Positions 44,659 to 52,054 of a stretch of 64,000 nt of DNA are shown here, one piece after another; the stretch's first letter is position 1, and every line of letters starts with the position of its first letter. The DNA is taken from positions 1 through 64,000 of the forward strand of contig JBGAHE010000030.1 in assembly GCA_044226365.1 (NCBI GenBank). The letters are read 5' to 3'. This DNA is from JALHNI01 sp044226365. Lineage in GTDB: Bacteria; Acidobacteriota; Terriglobia; Bryobacterales; Bryobacteraceae. A program made the translations under genes and the position numbers. Under the pieces are notes generated by a model. That model was not told the origin of the DNA. It saw only the letters and a list, made by a program, of their open reading frames with translations, and made no database searches.

Positions 44659-45321
44659 TCATCCGACTTCAACAGCGCCTGATCGGCAAAGCCGCGCACC
44701 TGCTTCACCTGATCCGCCCGCGGCATGCTGCTGCACAGCGCCGCGCGCCGCATTCGCCCGGTCCCCCGACAGCTCCCAGTTTCAGTACCCGTCGCGCCCT
44801 TGATCGGCCGCGAATCCGTGTGCTCCTCGATCATGATCGTGTTCTTCATCTTGCTTAGTTGCTCGGCCAGCTTTGCCAGCACGTCCTGCCCGTTTCGGCT
44901 CGGGTCCGGTGATCCGCTGTCGAAGAACATGCCTTTCTCGGTCTCCATCAACTCCACGCAGGAAAGCGCTTCGCGGTGACAGTCATCTTTCACCTGGTCC
45001 TTCAGTTCCTCGAACTCGGGCATCTCCTTCATCGCCTGCTCCAGCGTCTCTTTGAGCTTGTTCATATTCTCCTGGTTGAGCATGATCGATTGACCCGCCC
45101 CGCCATCCCGGAGCCGCATCCTTGCCAAAGCCGGACGGATCGTTGAAGTGCCCGCCACCGCTTTCTTCACGTTGTCGGACGAGCCTACCAGCCACATCAC
45201 CGAAGAACGCCATCATCGCCGTCACGAAGTCGGCATAAGCCACCTTCCAGGCGCCGCCATGGTGACCCGCGCCCATCACCTTCTTCTTGATGACGATAAT
45301 GGCTTGATTCTTGTCGGCCAT
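44271..45321 (-). pseudogene. motB: flagellar stator MotB broken by several frameshifts
   Basis: MotB anchors the stator to peptidoglycan. The start is intact: ADKNQAIIVIKKKVMGAG, then the single transmembrane helix region AYADFVTAMMAFF. The frame breaks near 45200 just as the helix continues (MWLVGSSDN in another frame), again near 45090, 44790, 44750 and 44660. OmpA-like pieces remain readable in different frames: EHTDSRP, ADQVKQVRGFADQALLKSDD and NNRRVSIIVQY. The tail is Lys/Glu/Ala-rich. The stop is uncertain; 44271 is one frame's natural end. motA lies 3 nt upstream and is intact. Confidence 0.85.
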
Positions 45322-45324
45322 GGC

Positions 45325-46188
45325 TTACTTGTCGCCGCCTCCACCGCGGCAAGCGCCTTCCATCTCTTTGAAGGACGGTCGCACGTGGCCCGGAATCTGC
45401 CGCCGCGCGAACTCCACCGCCAGGATCGGCGCCGCGCCCTTAATGAACGACATCACCCCCGCCCGCAGAAACTTCAGGAATTCCAGCTCCGCGTCGTTCA
45501 TCTTCTGCATGTTCGCCGCCAGCGGACCCAGAAAGCCGTAACACATCAGAATGCCCAGGAACGTGCCCACCAGCGCCGCGCCGACCTTGTGCCCGATCTC
45601 TTCCGGCGGCCCGCCGATTGAACCCATGGTGATCACCACGCCCAGCACCGCCGCCACAATCCCCAAACCCGGCAGCGCGTCGGACACCTGCTGCAGCGCA
45701 TGCACCGGTTCGTTCGCCTCGTGATGATGGATCTCCATGTCGCTCTCCATCACCTGATCCAGTTCAAAGTGGCTCACGCCGCCCGAGATCGCCGTCCGTA
45801 GCGAGTCGCACACAAAGTGCAGCGCATGGTGATTCTTGATCAGCGCCGGATACTTCGAGAACAATGCGCTCTTGCCCGGATCGTCCACGTCCGCTTCCAG
45901 CTTGTTCATGCCGTTCTTGCGCGCATAGCCGAAAATCTCGTTCAGCATCTTTAGCGCATCCAGGTAAAACTTCTTCGTATAAGGGCTCCCCTTGATCACG
46001 CCCAGCAACCCGTGGATGATCGCAATCACCGTCGCCAGCGGATTGGCAATCAGCAGCGTCCCGATCGCCGCCCCCCCGATGATCACCAGTTCGGCGGGCT
46101 GAAACAGCACCTCCAGATGACCGTGTTCCATCAGGTAGCCGCCCACCACGGCACCCAGCACCACCACAATTCCGATCAGGGCGAACAT
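45325..46188 (-). CDS. motA: flagellar motor stator protein MotA
   Basis: A 287-aa inner-membrane stator subunit that conducts ions and drives flagellar rotation with MotB. It begins FALIGIVVVLGAVVGGYLMEHG (TM1), has the second helix PAELVIIGGAAIGTLLIANP, a cytoplasmic loop with ESDMEIHHHE, and the proton-channel helices with DALPGLGIVAAVLGVVITMG and GAALVGTFLGILMCYGFLGPLAANM. ATG 46188 is chosen over GTG 46221 because it matches the conserved N-terminus, although AAGGAGG lies 14 nt upstream. Followed by motB with a 3-nt gap. No other flagellar genes are in the window. Confidence 0.93.
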   Translation of the reverse strand: MFALIGIVVVLGAVVGGYLMEHGHLEVLFQPAELVIIGGAAIGTLLIANPLATVIAIIHGLLGVIKGSPYTKKFYLDALKMLNEIFGYARKNGMNKLEADVDDPGKSALFSKYPALIKNHHALHFVCDSLRTAISGGVSHFELDQVMESDMEIHHHEANEPVHALQQVSDALPGLGIVAAVLGVVITMGSIGGPPEEIGHKVGAALVGTFLGILMCYGFLGPLAANMQKMNDAELEFLKFLRAGVMSFIKGAAPILAVEFARRQIPGHVRPSFKEMEGACRGGGGDK

Positions 46189-46257
46189 CTTGCGCCAGTA
46201 CCCCTCCTTAGGTGAACGCACCCCATGGCACGTCTTGAAGGTGCTTATCGTCTGGGA

Positions 46258-48714
46258 CTACAAGTTCTTGACAGCCGCCTCAATTTCCCCCGCGATCTCG
46301 CGATAATCCCCCTCGCCGGTGAGCGCCATCGGCGGCCCAAAGCTCACCTCCACCACCCCCGGCCTCGGCACGCGCGCCTCGCGATGTAAGACACGATGTA
46401 CACCCCGCAGCCGCACCGGCACCACCACCGCCCCCAAACGCGCCGCCATCATCCCGATGCCCGGTTGAAACTCACCCACCTCATCCCCCGCCGCATGCCG
46501 GCCTTCCGGAAAAATCGCCACCGACCAGCCCTCGCCCAACAGCTCGCCCATGTACCGCAGCGCATCCTTGGTTCCCGCCTCGCGCTGCGGCAGCGGAAAC
46601 GCCGCCAACATCAGGCACGCCAGGTAATACCCCAGCGAGTTCCGCAGCCGCCTCGCCCAGCCATAGCCCTCCGGATGATAGTGCGCGTCGAAGAACTCCT
46701 TGCGCATCGCCACCGCCAACCGATACCGCCACCGCGCGGGCAGTGCAATGAGTAACGCCGCCGTATCGAAGTAGCTCTGATGGTTCACCGCAAAGAGCAC
46801 CGGGCCGTTCGTCTGCTCCAGATGCTCGAGCCCCTTCACCCGCACCCACAGAAACACGCGCGCCAGCGGCAGCACCCACGTCGGTAACGACACCCGCCGG
46901 ATCGCCCGCGCCCACCACTGCCGGCTCCAGCCCGGAAACGCAAGGGGCGCCTCCGCCGCGGCAGCCTGCGGCAAAGCCGTCAGCTCGGCCGCCGTCCGCG
47001 CCTGCGTGAATAACATCTCGTCCACCGGCGTCCCCGTCTGCTCCTCGATCTCCATCAACAACTGAACCCGCTCGAGCGACGTCAGCGCCAGCTCATTCAG
47101 CTTCGCGTCTTCGCGCACGCCGTAGCGCGCCAGAATCGCCGCCAACTCGTTCGCCGCCGGCGCCGTCTGCACGCCGACCCCATTCAGCCAATCGCGCACT
47201 TCGCGCCGTTTCAACTTGCGCGTCCCATGCGTCCGCGGCAGTTCCCCCAACGGCCATACGCTCGCATCGCGCATCTGCTGATGCGCCTCGAGCTGCGCGT
47301 TTGCCCGCGTCAACACCGCCGGCAAGTCCAGCCCTTCGCCCACCAGCACCGCATGCGCCCGTCCCTGATGCTCCACCACCGCCGCTTCCCGCACACCCGG
47401 CACGCTCTCGAGCGCCCGCTCCAGATCCTCCGGAAAGATGTTCATGCCATCGGAGGCGACGATCATCTCTTTCTTGCGCCCCCGGATCTTCAACGCCCCC
47501 GACGCATCCAGCTCCCCCACATCGCCCGTATGAAACCAGCCGTCCTCCAGCACACTCGCCTCGGACCCGTAATACCCCGCCGTGAGATTCTCTCCCCGCA
47601 CCAGAATCTCGCCATCCTCGGCCAGCTTCAGCTCCACGCCCGGAATCGGCTTCCCCACCGTCCCGTGGCTCGGATGAAACGGATGATTCAAGCTCACAAT
47701 CGGCGCCGTCTCGGTCAGCCCATAACCTTGGATCACCACATAGCCCAACCGCCGCCAGAACGCCTCCAGCTCCGGATCGAGCGGTGCCGCCCCCACCACA
47801 AACGCCCAGCACTTCCACCCCAACAAACGATGCACGCGCCGGTAATGCCAGAACGCATGCAGCACGCCGCGCGGCTGATACCCGCTCGCCGCTTCCGGAC
47901 ACCGCGCCGTCACAAAGTCGCGCAGCATCTCGAGCATCTTCGGCACCGCGACGATCACCGAGATCCGCCGCCGCTTCACCTGCCGCACGATCTCGGGCGG
48001 ATGATGCCCCTTCAGAAAGATCACCTGTCCATCCACCATCGGTGGAATGAACGCCGCCATCGTCTGCCCGAACAGATGCGACAACGGCAGCAGATTCAGA
48101 AAGCGCACCGGAAAGAACAATGGCTCCGCCAGCCACTTCACCGCCGCCATCGCGCGATAGCGCCGGATCTCGCCTTCCACCGGGTTCAGATTCGCCAGCA
48201 GATTCCGGTGCGTGATGCGCACGCCCTTGGGCTCGGCCGTCGCGCCCGACGTAAAGAGAATCTCCGCGAGCGTATCCCGATCCCCGGCCGCCCGCTCCGG
48301 ACCATCCGGCGTACCCCACTTCTCCACTTCAGCCATGCGCCACGCCGGCAACGACACCGCGGGGACCTCCTCGCCCACCACGATCGCCTTCGCGCCCGTA
48401 ATCGCCGTCACGCGCTCGACAAAGCTCACGCTGCTCCGCGCGTCGATCGGCACCGCCACCGCCCCACGCCACCAGCAAGCCCACAGCGCGATCACCCACC
48501 CGGGACGATTCTCGCCCCACAGAATCACCTTATCGCCCGGCCCGACGGGCAGCTTCCCTGCCAGCGCCCGCACCGCCGCCGCCGTCTCCCGCGTCGCCAG
48601 CGCGACGGTCCGATACCCATCGTCATAGGCGAACAACGGACGCTCCGCCGCCGCCCAGCTGTCGAAAAGTTCCAGCAGCTGCTCACGAGGCGTAGAATGA
48701 CCGGGAGAGTTCAA
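46258..48714 (-). CDS. AMP-ligase/acyl-carrier/PlsC acyltransferase fusion
   Basis: An 818-aa fusion protein. Residues about 1-510 are an acyl-AMP ligase (LFTSGATAEPKGVRITHRN P-loop, GYGLTETAPIVSL, KIRGRKKEMIV). Residues about 520-590 resemble an acyl-carrier domain with LTSLERVQLLMEIE as the possible phosphopantetheine Ser site. Residues about 620-818 are a 1-acylglycerol-phosphate acyltransferase domain (NHQSYFD as HX4D, FPEGRHAAGDEV). This is the reverse of E. coli Aas, where PlsC precedes the ligase. It probably activates fatty acids and transfers them to lysophospholipids. The start (TTG 48714) is only 5 bp from the divergent DUF1080 start and is uncertain. Confidence 0.88.
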   Translation of the reverse strand: MNSPGHSTPREQLLELFDSWAAAERPLFAYDDGYRTVALATRETAAAVRALAGKLPVGPGDKVILWGENRPGWVIALWACWWRGAVAVPIDARSSVSFVERVTAITGAKAIVVGEEVPAVSLPAWRMAEVEKWGTPDGPERAAGDRDTLAEILFTSGATAEPKGVRITHRNLLANLNPVEGEIRRYRAMAAVKWLAEPLFFPVRFLNLLPLSHLFGQTMAAFIPPMVDGQVIFLKGHHPPEIVRQVKRRRISVIVAVPKMLEMLRDFVTARCPEAASGYQPRGVLHAFWHYRRVHRLLGWKCWAFVVGAAPLDPELEAFWRRLGYVVIQGYGLTETAPIVSLNHPFHPSHGTVGKPIPGVELKLAEDGEILVRGENLTAGYYGSEASVLEDGWFHTGDVGELDASGALKIRGRKKEMIVASDGMNIFPEDLERALESVPGVREAAVVEHQGRAHAVLVGEGLDLPAVLTRANAQLEAHQQMRDASVWPLGELPRTHGTRKLKRREVRDWLNGVGVQTAPAANELAAILARYGVREDAKLNELALTSLERVQLLMEIEEQTGTPVDEMLFTQARTAAELTALPQAAAAEAPLAFPGWSRQWWARAIRRVSLPTWVLPLARVFLWVRVKGLEHLEQTNGPVLFAVNHQSYFDTAALLIALPARWRYRLAVAMRKEFFDAHYHPEGYGWARRLRNSLGYYLACLMLAAFPLPQREAGTKDALRYMGELLGEGWSVAIFPEGRHAAGDEVGEFQPGIGMMAARLGAVVVPVRLRGVHRVLHREARVPRPGVVEVSFGPPMALTGEGDYREIAGEIEAAVKNL

Positions 48715-48719
48715 TTCGC

Positions 48720-49295
48720 ATGACTAGACGATTCCTTACGCTTGCCGGTTGCCTGTTCCTGCTCACCCCCTCCTGGGGCGCCGGCTGGGTCTCCATGTTC
48801 GATGGCAAATCCCTCGATGGCTGGAAAGCCTCCGAACTTCCCGAACAGTGGACCGTCGAGAACGGCGAGATCGTTGGCCGCGGCAAGCGCAGCCATCTCT
48901 TCTGGATGAAGGAAGAGTGCGTCGATTGCGAGTTCAAAGCCAAAGTTCTCATCAACAAGGGCGGCAACTCGGGCATGTTCTTCCGCACCGAATGGAGCAG
49001 CCCCGGCTTCCCCAAAGGCTACGAAGCGCAGGTCAACCGCAGCCACCGCGACCCCGTCAAAACCGGCAGCCTCTACAACCTCGTCAAGGTCTATCAGCAG
49101 CTCACCCCCGAAGAGACCTGGTTCGAGCAGCACATCATCGTCAAAGGCAACCACATCGTCATCAAGGTCAACGGCAAAACCGTCGTCGACTTCATTGACG
49201 ACAAGAACACCTATAGCAAAGGCTACCTGGCCCTCCAGCAGCACGACCCCACCGGCGTCGTCCGCTACAAGGACCTCATGTACCGCAAGCTGTAG
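48720..49295 (+). CDS. secreted DUF1080 (3-keto-disaccharide hydrolase-like) protein
   Basis: A 191-aa concanavalin-like jelly-roll protein of DUF1080 family, whose members include enzymes acting on 3-keto-glycosides. A signal peptide spans residues 1-20 (SWGAG). The core is WVSMFDGKSLDGWKAS, EFKAKVLINKGGNSGMFFRTE, GYEAQVNRS and the end GVVRYKDLMYRKL. Exported DUF1080 and Gfo/Idh/MocA proteins co-occur widely in this lineage, and both groups are in this window. TAGAAT lies 21 nt upstream with GGGAG between. It ends directly against the convergent gene at 49296. Confidence 0.9.
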   Translation: MTRRFLTLAGCLFLLTPSWGAGWVSMFDGKSLDGWKASELPEQWTVENGEIVGRGKRSHLFWMKEECVDCEFKAKVLINKGGNSGMFFRTEWSSPGFPKGYEAQVNRSHRDPVKTGSLYNLVKVYQQLTPEETWFEQHIIVKGNHIVIKVNGKTVVDFIDDKNTYSKGYLALQQHDPTGVVRYKDLMYRKL

Positions 49296-50084
49296 TTAGC
49301 GGAAATCGATAAAGCAGAACTCGCGGTCGCATCGCACGAACCATCGCGACGGCGGCCCCGCCAGTTCCGTCAGTTGCTTCAGCACGTCGCGCGCCCGCAG
49401 TTGCTCGGCGCCATAAGTCACTGTCTGCAGGCCCCACGGGATGCCCGCCACCACCGATTGACAGCAGCTCACGATCAGGCCGGTCTGCTTCGCCAGCGCC
49501 TGCGCCATGCGGTCGGCCGCCTCCGCAATCGTCTGCCTCCCGTGCGGCACGCTCACCAACCGGTCAAGCAACGGTGCCAGATCGCTGAGTTCGCCATGCG
49601 CATCACGACCTCGCACCGGAACCAGGCGATACTGTTCCCCATCTTTGTCCAATCGGTATTGAAACGCCAATTGCTCATTGGCTGCCTCCAGCAGCACCAT
49701 CATCGCGGCAGCGGCATCGCGGCTCTCGGTGAACTTGAACTCCACCTGCAGCCTTCCGCCCCGCGGCACCATCACCCCCGCCCTGAGCCTCGGATTCTCC
49801 ACCGAAGCATCCCGCAGATCCCCCGCAAACACCCACACCGGATCTTCCACGCTCACCGACAGTTGCAGATGCTCATGCAAAGTCTCCGCTAAAGCATGGA
49901 GCGGACGGGGACCGTCCGCTACCATGCGCACCATTTCGCCTGTCCGTTCCACCCGCACCTGCTCCGCGGAGTCAATCGCCCAGCCGCTGGCCGCCACCAT
50001 CCACGGCATCAGCCACCGGCAGACTTTCCGCACAACTGTGCCGCACCAGAACACTCGAGCCACAGGGATTTTCTTGTTTTTCAT
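49296..50084 (-). CDS. exported protein of unknown function
   Basis: A 262-aa protein without a recognised family. The N-terminus has basic residues and a hydrophobic stretch (LMPWMVAASGWAI), a probable signal peptide. The mature part alternates beta strands and helices (MVRMVADGPRPLHALAETLHEHL, YGAEQLRARDVLKQLTELAG), somewhat like secretin/TonB short N-terminal domains, but that is not established. Paired Cys-Cys and CDREFC at the end may form disulfides. It lies 40 bp downstream of the subtilase gene on the same strand, so it may be co-transcribed with it. Confidence 0.65.
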   Translation of the reverse strand: MKNKKIPVARVFWCGTVVRKVCRWLMPWMVAASGWAIDSAEQVRVERTGEMVRMVADGPRPLHALAETLHEHLQLSVSVEDPVWVFAGDLRDASVENPRLRAGVMVPRGGRLQVEFKFTESRDAAAAMMVLLEAANEQLAFQYRLDKDGEQYRLVPVRGRDAHGELSDLAPLLDRLVSVPHGRQTIAEAADRMAQALAKQTGLIVSCCQSVVAGIPWGLQTVTYGAEQLRARDVLKQLTELAGPPSRWFVRCDREFCFIDFR

Positions 50085-50124
50085 CAGGCCGCCGGTTCAA
50101 GTGCACGCCGGCGGCCACCTCGCT

Positions 50125-51834
50125 CTAATTCTCGCCGTTCAGACGAATGCGTAGCGATTCGGTCGCCGGCGAGGCCGAGCCCCACACGACATTCGAACCC
50201 CACACCACGTTCGCCCCGGCCGCCGTCGTCGAGCCCCACACCACGTTCGAGCCCCACACGACATTGGACCCCCACACGACATTCGAGCCCCACACCACGT
50301 TCGAACCCCAAACCACATTGGAGCCCCACACCACGTTCGTTCCCTCGACGCCCTCGAGCGTCACCTTACCGGTCTTCGGATCGTATTCCGCAATCGGCGA
50401 AGCCGCCGAAGCACCCGCCGGCGCAATCTCTTTGCTGTCCAGCGCCGCCTCGATATCGAGATAGCCCGCGCCGCGCGTGAACAGGTCGTTATAGACCGTG
50501 AACGTCTCTTTGGTCACCGGATCCACCGTCACCGACTTCTCGGGAAAATTCTTCGTCGCCGTCTTCATCAGCCGCGCCTTCACTTGGTCCGGCGTCAGGT
50601 TCGGGTTCTGATCCAGCAGCAGAATTGCTGCGCCCGACACCATCGGCGCCGCCATGCTCGTTCCGCTCAACTGGAAGTAGGTGATCACCAATTCACCCAG
50701 CGAAGCGATGCCCAGCAACGGCATGTACGCGTTAATCGGCACCCGGTTCGTCGAATATTCCGTATCGAGCTTCGATCCACCGGCGCGCAGCGAGCACAGC
50801 TGATTGCCCGGCGCCACAATATCCGGCTTCACCACGTGATCCAGCATCGTCGGACCCTTCGAGCTGTAGCTCGTGATCTTATCGTCGCTGCGCTTGGCCG
50901 TGCCCACCGTATTCATGGCGCCCACCGTGATCACTTCCGGCGCGTTGCCCGGCGACATGATCGTGCCGTAGCCCTGCGTCTTCGCTGAGTTGTTGCGGCC
51001 TTCATTACCCGCCGCCACCACCACCACGATGCCCGCCTTCCACGCTTTCCGCACTGCTTTGCACAGCACGTCCTTCTCATAGCTCACCGCGATCGGACGG
51101 CCCAGCGACAGGTTCATCACGCGGATGTTGTACTTATCCTTCAACTGAATCGCCCGGTCGATCGCCGCCACCACGGCGCTATCGGTGCCCTGGCCGTTCT
51201 CATTCAGCACCCGCAGACTCACCACGTTCACTTCCGGCGCGATCCCGCGTACCCGATACGCGCTGCCAATCAGCTTCGACGTCCCGCCATCGCCGCCGAT
51301 GATGCCCATGACGTGCGTTCCGTGCCCATACGGATCGCCCGTCTCGGTCTGCTTCGGCACGAAGTTCTCTTTATAGACCAGCCGGAACAGACCCATGTCG
51401 ATCTTCGGATTCACGCCGCTGTCGATGATGGCCACCGCCATCTTGTCACCCGTATATTGCGACTTGATCCAGGCGTTGTCGGTCTGCATGGCGGCCATCC
51501 AGCCGTAATCCAGCTTGCCGCTCCACGCCGTCGCCGACACCGTCCGGTCGGGATGAATCGCCACCACGTCCGGATCCGCCGCCAGTTCCTCCAGCGCGCT
51601 CACCGGCAGCGAATATTGCGCCGCGTTCAGGATGCCCAGCGTCTTGCCCAGGGTCCCGCCCTTGGCGAACACCTGCTGGTGATTCCGGGCCCCAGGCTGC
51701 TTGCGGTATTCCACAATCACCTCAGCCTCGGCATCTGCGGGCAAGGCTTCAAATTCGACGGGGATCTTCACTTGACCGAACGCGACCACCCCGAGCAACA
51801 GCGGCATCGAAATGGCGAGGAACTGCGATTTCAT
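50125..51834 (-). CDS. S8 subtilisin-family protease with C-terminal NVVWGS repeats
   Basis: A 569-aa secreted serine protease. Signal peptide residues 1-21; an inhibitor-I9-like propeptide occupies about 22-105. The catalytic triad is Asp138 (AIIDSG), His171 (GHGTHVMG) and Ser393 (LSGTSMAAP). After the catalytic domain comes a tail with about eight near-identical NVVWGS hexapeptides (residues about 500-555), broken once by TTAAGA. Homologous Trp-Gly tails occur in acidobacterial subtilases; their role (surface attachment, oligomerisation or ligand binding) is unknown. An upstream inverted repeat lies at 51906-51938. Confidence 0.93.
   Translation of the reverse strand: MKSQFLAISMPLLLGVVAFGQVKIPVEFEALPADAEAEVIVEYRKQPGARNHQQVFAKGGTLGKTLGILNAAQYSLPVSALEELAADPDVVAIHPDRTVSATAWSGKLDYGWMAAMQTDNAWIKSQYTGDKMAVAIIDSGVNPKIDMGLFRLVYKENFVPKQTETGDPYGHGTHVMGIIGGDGGTSKLIGSAYRVRGIAPEVNVVSLRVLNENGQGTDSAVVAAIDRAIQLKDKYNIRVMNLSLGRPIAVSYEKDVLCKAVRKAWKAGIVVVVAAGNEGRNNSAKTQGYGTIMSPGNAPEVITVGAMNTVGTAKRSDDKITSYSSKGPTMLDHVVKPDIVAPGNQLCSLRAGGSKLDTEYSTNRVPINAYMPLLGIASLGELVITYFQLSGTSMAAPMVSGAAILLLDQNPNLTPDQVKARLMKTATKNFPEKSVTVDPVTKETFTVYNDLFTRGAGYLDIEAALDSKEIAPAGASAASPIAEYDPKTGKVTLEGVEGTNVVWGSNVVWGSNVVWGSNVVWGSNVVWGSNVVWGSTTAAGANVVWGSNVVWGSASPATESLRIRLNGEN
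50177..50340 (-). repeat. 18-bp tandem repeat encoding NVVWGS
   Basis: Eight copies of an 18-bp unit encode NVVWGS: six contiguous, then an interruption (TTAAGA codons), then two more. Third-base variation among copies (CACGAC/CACCAC, TTCGAG/TTCGAA/TTGGAG) shows the protein sequence rather than the DNA has been conserved. Confidence 0.9.
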
Positions 51835-51905
51835 GCCGGCTTTTAGTGCAGGTGAAAAGCCAAAGCCAAGTTGTTGATTTTACAATTTAGGCCAGCTAAA
51901 CACGC

Positions 51906-51938
51906 GGACAGAATGTCCCATTGCCCGTCATTCTGTCC
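51906..51938. promoter_or_regulatory. 10-bp inverted repeat upstream of the subtilase
   Basis: GGACAGAATG (51906-51915) and CATTCTGTCC (51929-51938) are perfect complements with a 13-nt spacer. A third half-site, TCTCTGTCC, follows at 51952-51960. A second, shorter AT-rich dyad AGTTAGAA/TTCTAACT lies close to 51980-52010. This is an unusually AT-rich 220-bp gap and a plausible regulatory region. Confidence 0.5.
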
Positions 51939-52054
51939 AAATCTCAGAAATTCTCTGTCCCAACTGACTCAAAAGTAAAGAGTTAGAATTCTAATTCGGA
52001 TTTCTAACTTTTATAAATTCGATCTTATACAACGCACTAGACCCATAAGACACC

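Noticed and set aside
41159..45321. Independent small genes made from the individual frames of the glgP and motB regions
   Set aside because: Joined in order, the pieces reproduce one phosphorylase and one MotB, so separate genes are not credible.
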